From Scleropages formosus (Eukaryota > Chordata > Actinopteri > Osteoglossiformes > Osteoglossidae), in NCBI RefSeq assembly GCF_900964775.1, contig NC_041813.1:32242960-32306959 (forward strand): a DNA stretch of 64,000 bases, given 5' to 3'. The notes under the pieces were generated by a model. It was not told the DNA's origin, did no database searches, and saw nothing but the letters and a program-made list of their open reading frames with translations. This document shows, piece by piece, positions 33,901 to 43,831 of the stretch. The position numbers and the translations under genes are program-made. Within the stretch, counting starts at the first letter, position 1; every line of letters begins with the position of its first letter.

Positions 33901-36145
33901 TTGTGCAGTCCTTGAGGATCTAAGTGGTACACTCTTGCCCCTGATTTGCTCTTCCCTACTCACATCTCTTTGCTCATTGCTCTCTTGTTAATGCCTTTCC
34001 TAAGGCATGCTGGCTAACTGTGGCACCTCATGGAGCCAGGGTTGGGGATTTGAATCCGGCGCTGGCTCAGTCCGTGTGACGTTGCCATGTTTATGCCGTA
34101 TCTGCCCATTCACAAAGTCTTTGCAGAGCTCTTTGCTTTACTTTTTCTTCCTGTGGCCTTCGCTCTGCTCTACTGTGTCAAGTGTGCGTACATGGCCTGC
34201 CCTTCCTCAGCCTGTTGTCGCTGACCCAGCCCTCCCTGTGGCCCTGTCCCTTTCCAATCTTTCAGGTTTGTGTGCAAGAATAACGGTGTTCTCTTTGAGA
34301 ACCAGCTGCTTCAGATTGGGATCAAGTCTGAGTACCGGCAGAACCTGGGTGAGGCTTTCGCCCCTCGCTTGCTCGCGCACACACTGCATGTCCTGTCCTG
34401 TCTCACTCTCGCGGCTGTGTTGCTCAAGTAGTTTGTGCGTTCAGTGCAGTGTCTCCTTTCCAGGGAGGATGTACCTGTTTTATGGAAACAAGACATCCGT
34501 TCAGTTTGTGAACTTCACCAGCACCGTCAGCTGCCCAGGAGACCTGCAGTCCCATATCCTTTGCACACCTGCTCATAGCCTGGTGTCACACACAGTGGAC
34601 AGCAGGCACGAAGGAGCTGGGAATTCGGGGATTTGTCCTCCATGTATTGTGTTCATGCAGGTGTTGCGTTGATTTCGTTTATAGCCCTCTGAAGGGCCTG
34701 ACAGAGGAAGTGTCATCAAACAGGCTGCCCAAGAACATCAGTGGGTGGGCGAGAGCTGAAGTGCTACTGGTCGAGGTCATTGAAGCGTCTTGAGCAAAAG
34801 CAGAGCGTTATTGCGTCCTTGACGCCATGTCACAGCTGAACGTGCAGACGAAGCCAGTGGACCCCCTCGTGGAAGGAGGAGCCCAGCTGCAGCAGGTCCT
34901 CAACATTGAGTGTTTGTCTGACTTCAGTGATGCGCCGCTGCTCAACATCAGGTTCAGGTGCAGATTGCTCACCTGTCCTACATACGCATGCTGACTGCTG
35001 GCCCTTTTGGTCTCTGGAAGTGTGTGAGGAACGAGCCACGCCCCCTTCCTCTTGTCTCAGGTACGGGGGTGCTCTACAGAACCTCACGCTGAAGCTTCCG
35101 CTCACCATCAACAAATTCTTCCAGCCCACAGAGATGGGCTCTCAAGACTTCTTTCAGCGCTGGAAGCAGCTCAGTCTGTGAGTTGTGTGTATTTTCACAC
35201 TGTGTGTGTGTGTGTGAGTGAGAGAGTAATATCACTTACTGGTCCATTCTTGCTGGGAGACGAGTATTTCAAGAGGTGTGCCTCTTTGTATTTGGCTTTT
35301 CTCACATACTTCTCTTCTGCTCTTCCTGTCAGCCCTCAGCAGGAAGCGCAGAAGATCTTCAAGGCTAATCACAGCATGGACAAAGAGGTCCTTAAAGCCA
35401 AGGTGAGTTCGAGGTATGTTGCACCGCCGCTGCTCCTTTGCACCGAAGGACCTCGGTGAAACCGGACATGTCTTCCATGTGCTTCAGCTGCTGGGGCTCG
35501 GAATGGCCCTTCTGGAGAATGTGGATCCTAATCCAGAGAACTTTGTATGTGCTGGAGTTGTCCAGACCAAAGCCCAGCAGGTGGGCTGTCTGCTGCGGCT
35601 GGAGCCCAACATCCAGGCCCAGGTAGGGACACGGACGGACGGACGGACGGACACACATGGTCTTGTGTAGTCCAGTGCTGTCTCTGCATTCTTGTCTTTC
35701 TCCAGCTTCTCCTTATTCCCGGTCCATCGTTTCCTCCTCATCTCCTTTCCAGAAATGCTCCTCAGCCTCACAGGCCCTATGTACTGTCCTGTGTGTCTCA
35801 TTGCCTCTCCCGTCTCTCTGGGTCCTGTTTGTCTCTCACTACCGCTCTGGTCTCACTGCTTCCTGTCTGTCTCTCTGTCTTTGCTGCAGTTCCAGTCTGA
35901 GGAGCAGGTAATCTGTATAATTTGGGTAGTGTTGTGTGAAGTAGCACCGTGGACATCGATCGCGTCTTCACTTTCTCAGCTTGGCCTTGCCTCAACACTG
36001 TTTTGAATTTGCAGCATGTGTCCTGAACACTCCTCTCTCTTTTTCTCTCGGTGGCCACACACCCCAGATGTACCGGCTGACGTTACGCAGCAGTAAGGAC
36101 ACTGTCTCCAAGCGCCTCTGTGATCTCCTGGCTGAGCAGTTCTAG
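27974..36145 (+). CDS. ap2a1: AP-2 complex subunit alpha-1 (alpha-A adaptin), 22 exons, 980 aa
   Basis: Large subunit of the clathrin adaptor AP-2 at the plasma membrane; it binds PtdIns(4,5)P2, cargo dileucine signals and, through its ear, accessory endocytic proteins. Exons: 27974-28040, 29205-29416, 29522-29715, 29939-30068, 30313-30414, 30532-30791, 30874-31042, 31271-31408, 31525-31707, 31795-31892, 31978-32209, 32324-32515, 32593-32747, 33181-33243, 33699-33749, 34266-34348, 34464-34553, 34834-34957, 35061-35177, 35333-35402, 35488-35622, 36068-36145. The start [20 protein letters not shown] and the whole trunk solenoid (to about residue 620) are nearly identical to human. The hinge ([12 protein letters not shown] onward) is variable. 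The ear (from about [18 protein letters not shown]) ends [12 protein letters not shown]. Human alpha-A has 977 residues. One intron (34554-34833) is of the U12 AT-AC class. A 63-nt hinge exon and an 18-nt candidate microexon may be alternative. Confidence 0.97.
33181..33243 (+). other. ap2a1 exon 14, likely neuronal cassette exon (63 nt)
   Basis: It encodes [20 protein letters not shown] plus shared codons, has clean AG and GTAAGG borders, and keeps phase 2 on both sides, so skipping it is silent for the frame. Human AP2A1 has a 22-residue hinge segment at the same place that is present only in the long, neuron-enriched isoform. The correspondence is inferred from position, length and the shared ELEP/DLEP start. 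Confidence 0.6.
34005..34110 (+). mobile_element. Decayed tRNA-SINE fragment in an ap2a1 intron
   Basis: GGGGATTTGAATCCGGCGCT followed by CTCAGTCCGTGTGACGTTGC and ATGTTTATGCCGTATCTGCC parallels the B-box region and body of the fish SINE at 48815-49192 (CTCAGTCTGTGGGAAGTTTG, GTGTTCTCCCTTTGTCTATG). Confidence 0.5.
34554..34833 (+). other. U12-type AT-AC intron of ap2a1
   Basis: The coding frame can only be kept by joining ...CAGTCCC (ends 34553) to AGCTGAACGTG (starts 34834), giving [11 protein letters not shown] against human DLQTQLAVQTK. The intron starts ATATCCTTT, a perfect U12 donor of the AT-AC subclass, and ends CAC. TCCTTGAC at 34816-34823 matches the U12 branch site, with its A 11 nt from the 3' end, the distance typical of minor-spliceosome introns. 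No GT-AG alternative preserves the protein. Confidence 0.9.
35890..35907 (+). other. Candidate 18-nt microexon in ap2a1
   Basis: A strong pyrimidine tract and TTGCTGCAG acceptor precede TTCCAGTCTGAGGAGCAG, which is followed by a GTAATC donor. It is in frame (FQSEEQ) between exons 21 and 22 and would insert six residues in the ear before MYRLTLR. Human AP2A1 has no counterpart in the canonical protein. It may be a chance pair of splice sites. Confidence 0.35.
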
Positions 36146-38439
36146 AACCATCCCGGAGGTGTACATAGCGGAACTGGGCCTCACCGAGAAACTGCAGCAC
36201 CTTCCGACGTGCCGATATAAGGGAAAAATAGGTGTCTGTGCTAGACAGTCATTATTTGTTACCATGGATATTATTGATATGATAATTGTTTTATTGTAAT
36301 CGTGTGTGTGCGCGTGCGTGCGTGCGTAAGGTGATTCATGTTGAAGAATGGTGGAACCCCTCACCCCACCCAACACACTTCCTCTCCCTTGCGTACTTAT
36401 GACCTCGTACTTGTACTGACAGCTGATGGCCAGTGAGGGAATTCACAATGATAATCGTCACTCTTCCTGGTTCTGAGACATTTCTTAGATTTTTGAGCCG
36501 AAACTATTCCTCACAGGTAAAGGGAGACTTGCACTTCATGTGAACGCGCACATACCGTACGTGTTCCTGTCGTCTGCTGTTGTGTCCTCCTGCTTCTCGC
36601 ACTGGTGCTCTAGGCAGCGCCCCGAACGTTGCATTATTCCTTCTCGTTTTTGCGTTCTGTGAAGACGTTCTTGGTGCTCAGTGCTTTCCTACATTCCCGT
36701 GCCGTGTCCTCCAGGGCGTTGAGATTATGGAGTTGTCTCTTTGCTATCATGCGTCAATTCCCCCCACGCTGGCTCTGTTCAGCTGGTGCACAGTTTCACT
36801 CTGTACCACAACCATCCTCTGCTAAGGACTGCATTTGTTCACATACAGAACCTTGCAGTTGAAGGTGGAGGGTCTGAAAGCTTGTTGTACCACTGTGTGT
36901 CTGTGTGTTTTTTCTTTAACATTCCACAAGTTTCCTCGGCCAGTTTACAGAAAAAAGAATGAGTTTACGCTGTTGAAAAAAAGTGTTGTATAAGAGGCAA
37001 CTTGCAGTTGTTCAGTTTTCGTTTACCCTAGCGTGTCCTGACATAGGCTGTCGGATGGGTCTGGTGAAGGAGTCGTGAGTCTTTGGGTCGAAGTATCATG
37101 TTTATAACACTAAGCTATTATCTCATTCTCTCACACACAGCTGCACGCGTGCAGCGTCGCAGTGTCCGTGTATGCGTGCACGTGTGCATGGGCGGAAACG
37201 GATGACTGACGTGTCCTGTCTTTTGTGTGCAGTGGTGTTACCCAGGTGCCCCAGTGCTGCCTAAAGTGCACCAGGTAGCACTTCCGTAGTGGAGTGGAGG
37301 TACAACCGCAGTGTTCGCATCGGCGACAGCAGCACAAATGAATCATTTCGTCTTGCGTTGCCAACTGTCCGTTACAAGTACAGGGTTTGTCTCTCCATGG
37401 AACCTGCTATCGGCCAGGGTAGTGACGAGTGTGTGTGCGACGTGGGGAGGGAGAGACAGAGAGAGAGAGCGAGTGTGTCGAGTCTGTGTGTGTGAGAGAG
37501 TGAGTTTCACTGCAACCCTACTGAACGTTCTGGGGTGTTGTCGTTAGTTCAGTAAGAAGTCACTGTCATTATGCAGTTGAGTGTGCGGCTGCAGTCCCAG
37601 TGAAGGAAGGGGCCGTCCTCACTCTAGATGAATAAGGTGTTGCTGTGTGTGTGTGTTGTGTGTCTTCAGTATTCCTAGCGCTACAACCCAGTGTATCCAT
37701 GTGAAATGAGTCAGATGCTTAAAATTACTCTGTACTGAACAATGTGAAAGTAAAATTATACCATGTATGCAGCTGTGTATTTGTGTGTCTTGTGCACGTC
37801 GTACCTCTCGCACCATCCTGAGCAGTTGGTGAACTTCCGCAGGGAGTGTGGGTGTGAGTGAAGGCAATGGGTGGGGCAGGGTGCTCAAGAACAGGGGACA
37901 AATATGCTCCACCAACATCTATTTTGAAGAAAACACTGAACAAGTGAAAGAGCCAAAAATGCCACATGAAACAGAGTAACGAACAAAGTGAGTCATCTGC
38001 CGGTTTGCAAGTGTTGGAACGCAACCCTTCATTCGCAGAGTTCCTAGAGGAGGTCGAAGGCCTTGGGTACGCCGACCGCAGCTCGAAGGTGGACGCGCAT
38101 GCATGCACACGCTCTCCAGCTGCGATGGAGTCCTCGGTCACGCTGAGTTCAACATGGGAAACAGGATGGCTGGAGGATGACTTCAGGAAAGGGCGAACAG
38201 GACAGGACACCACCATTCCTACTGTCAGGAGCCCTACTTTCCTCGCCTCTCATGCTCCCACCTGTGTGCGCGCGCGCGCCCTGTGCATCCGTTACTAGTG
38301 AACAAATGGAGAGGGGAAGCCTGGTGCTGAAGGCAGAAAGTGATGCTGGTGCTGCTGCTGGAGGAGGAGGAGGAAGCGCAGTGCAAACACGGCCCCAAAG
38401 ACATGAAATGAAGCGGCGGAGTCGCGAGCCCCCAGCGCG
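36146..38439. other. ap2a1 3' UTR and intergenic region
   Basis: The ap2a1 3' UTR begins here; no canonical AATAAA was noted nearby, so its end is unknown. The rest holds scattered (TG)n and (GA)n runs near 36300, 37430-37505 and 37640. A 110-codon plus-strand frame at 37966-38295 has no recognisable homology. Confidence 0.5.
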
Positions 38440-38560
38440 TGCGCAGCCGCGCGCTCTCTCGCGCTCATTGGTTCGCAATGACATCATGCGCAGCGGCGCT
38501 ATTTTTAGCGGCGCGGACTGGCATTACCTCATCGCGGTCCTCGCGCAGGTGTAGCGCTAC
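38440..38560 (+). promoter_or_regulatory. Probable DUSP promoter with CCAAT box and MEF2 site
   Basis: A GC-rich block contains an inverted CCAAT box (CATTGGTT, near 38466) and CTATTTTTAG (38499-38508), a perfect match to the MEF2 consensus YTAWWWWTAR. A TGACATCA CRE-like sequence lies near 38480. The region precedes a (CTTC)n/(TCCT)n tract and the coding exons of the phosphatase. Promoter status is inferred. Confidence 0.5.
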
Positions 38561-38661
38561 AACAACAAACGGCGGCGCAGACGCAGGCGGAGAGGCGCGG
38601 GGAGAGGAGCGCTCGTACACGGCGGACCTCCAGCGGCTCGTCCCGTCGGCCTTGGGCTCCT

Positions 38662-38702
38662 TCCTTCCTTCCCTCCTTCCTTCCTTCCCTCCTTCCTTCT
38701 CC
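38662..38702. repeat. (TTCC)n/(CCTT)n microsatellite
   Basis: About ten imperfect CCTT/TTCC tetramers in the presumed DUSP 5' untranslated region. Confidence 0.95.
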
Positions 38703-38931
38703 GAGGAGCTGCGCTCTGCACCACGGCGTGACTGCGGACGGTCCACAGCAGTGAGTGAGTGAGTGAGTGAGTACAGCTCGTCCAGGAGGAGCTCCATCTC
38801 TCTCTCTCTCACACACACACAGGTGATGAAACTGTCCCTGTGCTGCGTGTTCTTTTGGGTCACTTGCTTGGCACAAACTACTGTGCGAAGCACTCTTTCT
38901 CACCGCTCCTGGGGGGGTAACGATCGTTTAG

Positions 38932-39026
38932 TGACGTCATTCTGTGGCTAACGGAGCGACGTGAACCTGTTTGCGTTGCTGTGCACGATGACGTCATCGG
39001 GGCGATTCCGCAGGGTCATGACGTCA
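38932..39026 (+). promoter_or_regulatory. Cluster of three perfect palindromic CREs
   Basis: TGACGTCA occurs at 38932-38939, 38989-38996 and 39019-39026. The last is followed directly by CGTG, forming a CACGTG E-box with its end. The cluster is 85 bp before the DUSP ATG (39111), inside the 5' flank or first intron. A splice acceptor (TTTCGCAG) at 39046 marks the start of the ATG exon. TGACGTCA is the full CREB/ATF site. Confidence 0.75.
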
Positions 39027-39110
39027 CGTGTGTCCTTGTTTCGCAGCGGAGGACAGAGGGGAAGAAAGGAGGAGGGCGAAACAGAGTAATAGTCCCTCGA
39101 AAATAAAAAC

Positions 39111-40764
39111 ATGGTCTTCTACAGAGAGAGGAGCGACACCCGTCCCCCCCTGTCCCTCATTTTACCGCAGCTGTATCTGGGGGCCGAGAGCGACGTCACT
39201 CAGGTGAGAGGACGAGGACGCGCGTCTACTCGGCACCGTCTCTCCGTCTGCGCACATCGAGCCACAGATAGTTCCGCTGCGGTCTGCGCTCGAAACGAAC
39301 TGAACTGAGATCTGCCTGTCCCCCTTCTGTCTGTCCCCCAGGACTGCCTGTCTTCTCAGGGCATTTCCTATGTGCTCAGCGTGAGCCGCTGCTGTCCCCA
39401 GCCAGACTTCCTGCCACAGAAGCAATACCTGCGCATCCCCATAGACGACTCGCTGCGAGACGACCTGCTGCCCTGGATCCCCGAGGCGCTGCGCTTCATC
39501 GGTGAGTTGTCCCTGCCGCCGGTCAGCGTCGGACGGCGCGCTCGGTGTTCCCTAATCTACGCGCCGCTCACCCATCTTCCTGCTGCGGTGAGGGACGTGG
39601 GAGCGAGACCCTGCCGCTCGGCGCGACGGCGGTAGCCTCGGTGCTTTGTGCTCCGGCTGCGTCCCGTGCCGTGACGCCCTGCCTCATCTGTCTGTCTCTC
39701 AGATGGCGCGATGTCCCTCGGCTGCTCGGTGCTCGTTCACTGTGCGGCGGGAGTGTCCCGCTCCCCGGCGCTCGCGGTGGCCTATGTCATGTACCGTCTG
39801 GGCCTGTGTCTGGACGACGCGTACAGGTCAGTCCCCCGGAGGACAGACAGCCTGTCTCTCTTACCGCGTCCCACGTCTCTGAGCTCGCTATGCTCGCCTC
39901 TCGCCCTCCTGCAGGTTTGTGAAGGAGCGCCGGCCCACCATCTCCCCCAACTTCAACTTTCTGGGTCAGCTGCAGTTCTTCCAGGGGACTCTGGGACACG
40001 AGGGCCACGGGGCCAGTGGGAACGTGCCAGTGCAGGACGGCGCCGAGGAAGGCGACAGCTTTTCGACGGGGCGCTCCAAGAACCTTCAAGGCGGTGGCGG
40101 CCAGGAAAGTTCTAGCCATGGAAGGGATGGCCCGAACGGGTCCGACAGGCGGTCGGACGAACTCCCGCAGGTGACCGCTGGCCAGGAGCAGACCGAGCCA
40201 GGGGCATCCCTCGCTGCCTCGCTGAGAACGCTCAGTCTCACTTGCCTCGTGCAACAGCCCCGCGACCCTTCCGTAGCTCTCGACCAGAACCAAAACCCAG
40301 TACCGCGACCGACGCATCTGCAGATCTCGCCAGGATACGCGTCCCGTTCAGAGAAACGCAAGAGCCTCACGCTTTCCCTCTCGCCCCCGCCGTCCCTCAC
40401 TGTGCAGATGCGGCAGAACAGACCTCGGGATGCTGTGCCTGCGCCCGCGCCTTTCGGGGGGCTGCCAGCAGAGGGCAGTGCAGGGGGCTGCCGGGATTCG
40501 GTCCCTCCGCAGAGTGCCGCCTCGAAGCCCGGAGGGGCGCCGGAGCGTAAACACGCTCGCTCGGGCCCACAGCGGAGGGCGGTAGAGGTCCGGTGCGCCG
40601 CTGCGGTCGAGGCCGTCGAGGGTTTGGACGTGGAGCGCGCTGCTCTCTCGCCGGCGGGCCTCGTCGTCAACAAGCTGCTGGGCTGGGGGGAGAGGCTGCT
40701 TCTGGGGGCGCTGTTGAGTCCCAGGGTCAAACTGGGACAGGCGGCACTGCCCTACAGGTGCTGA
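39111..40764 (+). CDS. DUSP8/16-like dual-specificity phosphatase without rhodanese domain, 408 aa
   Basis: Likely dephosphorylates the TxY loop of MAP kinases (JNK/p38 by analogy with DUSP8/16). Exons: 39111-39203, 39342-39501, 39703-39826, 39915-40764. The phosphatase domain fills residues 14-148: substrate-side start LSLILPQLYLGAESDV, general-acid region IPIDDS (D67 likely), active site HCAAGVSRS with nucleophile C98 and R104, then FVKERRPTISPNFNFLGQL, which is the DUSP8/DUSP16 signature. Those proteins carry an N-terminal rhodanese/MAPK-docking domain. Here the ORF begins only 13 residues before the phosphatase domain, and the ATG sits 65 nt after an acceptor, so the domain is absent unless an unseen upstream coding exon exists. 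The 260-residue C-terminal tail is low complexity and ends LGQAALPYRC. It could be a DUSP8 ohnolog; I know no human 19q counterpart. Confidence 0.85.
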
Positions 40765-41235
40765 TGGTGCGAGGAGAAGGCCGCCGCCGCCGGGCTGGGT
40801 GCTTGGGGGCGGGGGCTGCCTGGACCTATGAGCGAAGGGTGTGAAGAGTGCGAAACGAGAAGATGCGGCTTCTGTTGACTTGAAGGGCGTGTGTGTGAGC
40901 GCGCTCGTATTTATTTTTGTGAATAAGCGTGAAGCTGGAGCACTTTCACGACCGCATGTTGGCATGTGACTGCATTTGCCCCAGACTGCTGGGAAACACA
41001 CTTTGCAAAGTTAAACTGTACATCAATTTACATCCTCGGCCAGTGCTCGAGGTGGGCACCGTGGTGTGTGTGTGTGTGTGTCACTTTACGCTCGCTCATG
41101 TGTTTGGATATTTATTCACTGGTGGACTTATTTATTGATGATATTTATATATGAATATTTGGAGACTGGTATTTTTGTCACTTTGCCTCTTCTCAGATCT
41201 TCTTATTAATAAAAGGTATTTTACGGAGTTGCTGT
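40765..41235 (+). other. DUSP 3' UTR
   Basis: AT-richer sequence with a short (TG)n, ending at the poly(A) signal at 41208. No coding potential is seen. Confidence 0.6.
41208..41213 (+). terminator. Poly(A) signal for the DUSP gene
   Basis: AATAAA about 445 nt after the stop codon, in AT-rich sequence and followed by a GT-rich element. Confidence 0.7.
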
Positions 41236-41416
41236 TGTTTCACTGTGCGTGAGAGGGCCGGGCGCCAGAAAGGCTCTCTGTCAAACACACCGAGTGTGCG
41301 TCTGTCTTCAGCGGGTGCCTGTCTGTGCTTGGGGGCGCGTGCGTGCGTCTGCATGGGTGCCTCTGCTGTATCAAAAAGCGAAACCAAAACTCTGCGTCAC
41401 CAACCACATCCGCCGC

Positions 41417-41417
<1 letters not shown>

Positions 41418-41501
<84 letters not shown>
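41418..41501. repeat. (TG)n microsatellite, about 84 bp
   Basis: The longest uninterrupted TG tract in the window. Reading frames of repeated Val-Cys or His-Thr through it are artefacts. Confidence 0.98.
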
Positions 41502-41699
41502 ACTCGAGTTCGAAGCGCGGACGCAGACCCCTCGCCGTGGAAGTCGGACAGAGAAACCCGCGCCTCTCGTCTCTCCCTCGTCAGATCATGTCTCTCCGCC
41601 GCACATTTCCAGCGTAGCCCAAGGGACGCGTGGACAGGCGCGCGAGCGAGATTTGCCCACGACACGAGCGGAGCCGAGCCCTCGAAGCTCGCATCCCAA

Positions 41700-42460
41700 A
41701 TAAGGCAGCGCGCCGCGCGTGAGACGCTCCTGGAGGCGCGCACTTCCTCGTCGTTTGCATATTAATGAGGCCCGAAGGGTGACGTCAGCGGGGAACACGC
41801 ACTGCTCGGCCGCGTACTGGCGGAGCTGTCGGGCGGGACACGCCCCTCTCATGCATATTCACGCGAGTTTGAGAAAGATTTGGGCGAGGAAGAAGAAGGT
41901 CGCCTGCGGCTGTGAAAAAAACCGAAGCGGAGAAGGAGAAGAAAAAGGAGAAGAAGAAAGAAAAGGAGGGTGAAGAAGGAGGCGATCAAAGGAGCGAGAC
42001 GCGAGCAGCACGAAGCGAAGGGACTCGACGCGCTCCGTCAGCCAGCGGACGAGCTGCTCGGAGCCGCGGTGGACGCGGGTCCGACTCCCAGTGAGTCAGT
42101 CGCCAAGAAAAGTTCGTGGCAGCGCCGCCGGAGAACTTAGTTGAGCAGGAGGAAGAGGCGGCTGCGGAAGGGAGGAGAGGAGGTGCGCGGAGAGTCCGGC
42201 CAAGAGTCCGAGCCAGGTGCCCGGAAGAGTCCGGCCCCGCTTTGCGGCCGAATCCCTCGTAAACCGGGAACGGAACAGAACGGAACGGAACGGAACGGAA
42301 CGGAACGCGCAGTTCGGAAAGCGGAGCGGAGCGAAGCCGAAGGGCCTTTCCGTGCCGGAGTCCCGCGACGGTCTCGGGTCTGGGGCTCGTTGCACCCTCA
42401 CCGGGGCAGGAGAGCGGCGGGGAGGTGCGGAGCGCACACCTTGCTTTACCAGAGTACAGT
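41700..42460 (+). promoter_or_regulatory. rras CpG-rich promoter and non-coding first exon region
   Basis: GC-rich block upstream of rras with a perfect CRE (TGACGTCA, 41780-41787), AT-rich TTTGCATATTAAT near 41755, purine-rich (GAAGAAG)n sequence at 41885-41975, and a (GGAAC)n tandem at 42266-42307. The rras ATG exon has an acceptor two bases before the ATG, so a non-coding exon must lie upstream, most likely here. Confidence 0.5.
42266..42307. repeat. (GGAAC)n tandem repeat
   Basis: Eight GGAAC/AGAAC pentamers in the presumed rras first exon. Confidence 0.9.
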
Positions 42461-42740
42461 ACCTGGGTACGGAGACCGAGGGTATGGTGGTAACTGAGTA
42501 TTGCACCTGGACATGCCACGGTAACAGTACTGTACCTGGGTATGGTAACTGAGTATAGTGACTGAGTACTTTACCGGAGTACAGTACCTGGGTACGGTAA
42601 CCGAGTACTTCACCTGAGTACTGTACCTTGGTATGGTAACCGAGTACTTCACCCGAGTACTTCACCTGAGTATTATGAGTATTGCACCTGGGTACTGTAA
42701 CTGAGTACTGTACCTGGGTATGGTAACTGAGTACTCTGAG
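42450..42740. repeat. Degenerate minisatellite, GAGTAC-TACCTGGGTATGGTAAC unit
   Basis: About 290 bp of irregular units built from GAGTACTGTACC, TGGGTATGGTAAC and GAGTACTTCACC, roughly 18-38 bp apart, in the presumed intron 1 of rras. The GTAC palindromes make both strands look alike. Confidence 0.85.
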
Positions 42741-42820
42741 GAGCCTGTTTTTGGTGAGATCCTGAGAATTGTGCTGATGTGTGAAATCAGTCTTTTCATT
42801 CTGAGACTGTGTCTTTATTG

Positions 42821-42821
<1 letters not shown>

Positions 42822-42858
<37 letters not shown>
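42822..42858. repeat. (TG)n microsatellite abutting the rras first coding exon
   Basis: It lies about 20 bp before the acceptor of the ATG exon, where a polypyrimidine tract would be expected. Confidence 0.95.
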
Positions 42859-42859
<1 letters not shown>

Positions 42860-42882
42860 CAGAGTGACACAGAGCCTCAGAC

Positions 42883-43774
42883 ATGTCAGCCGAAGAGGAG
42901 CGGTTCAAACTTGTCGTGGTGGGTGGAGGTGGCGTGGGCAAGAGTGCCTTAACCATCCAGTTCATACAGGTGAGTCTGTCCCTGCGGGAAGAAAAACCCC
43001 ACAGTCTGTGTGTGTGCGTGCGTGCGTGCTTGTTCCAACACGAATGTGTATGGACTCACATCACCAGGCTGGAAACTGTGGTGTTTTTGGTGGGGCTTTA
43101 ACAATTACTGTGGTTTGTCTGAAATCAGCTTCTCTTTCTGAGCTTAACTGCACATTTAGGCATGAAGTACCAAGTCACACAAAAACCTGAATAATAATAA
43201 TAGTGTGTGTGTGTGTCTGTCTCCAGTCATACTTTGTGTCCGATTATGACCCCACCATTGAGGACTCGTACACCAAGATATGCACTGTGGACGGAAAGCA
43301 GACCAGGATGGACAGTAGGTGTCTGTCTGTCTGTCTCTGTGTGTGTGTGTGTGTGCGAGAGAGACAAAGTCACTCCAGAGACCCTGAGCTGTTGCTGTGT
43401 GTGTTGCCTTGAGATCGGCTGATGGGTCACGGCACCGATCTGCGTGTCGGGTGCCAAGTGCGCGTATGTGCATCCCTGTGCGTGAGCGAGTCCTCACCTG
43501 CACCTCTCCTCGCTGTCCCAGTCCTGGACACGGCGGGCCAGGAGGAGTTTGGCGCCATGCGGGAGCAGTACATGCGCTCCGGAGAGGGCTTCCTGCTCGT
43601 GTTCGCCCTCAACGACCGGGGCAGGTGAGAGGGTGAGAGCGTGAGAGCGCCACCCGGGGGCGCTGGCTGGGAGCGCAGCCTTACTTCCAGTTCCCTCTTT
43701 TTCCCTCTTTGCACTTCCGCCACGTTGTTTCAGTGGGGGGCGCGGGGTCACACTTCCACCTGAAACTGCCACAC

Positions 43775-43831
<57 letters not shown>

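Noticed and set aside
37966-38295. 110-codon open frame on the plus strand with an acidic helical-looking start
   Set aside because: No homology recognised, no splice context, and the end is low complexity. It is about what chance gives in GC-rich intergenic DNA.
41240-41743. Frames of repeated His-Thr or Val-Cys residues across (TG)n tracts, here and at many other microsatellites
   Set aside because: Dinucleotide repeats stay open in all frames; there is no codon signal or homology.
42450-42740. CRISPR-like array of short repeats
   Set aside because: The units are contiguous and degenerate, without unique spacers, and the genome is vertebrate.
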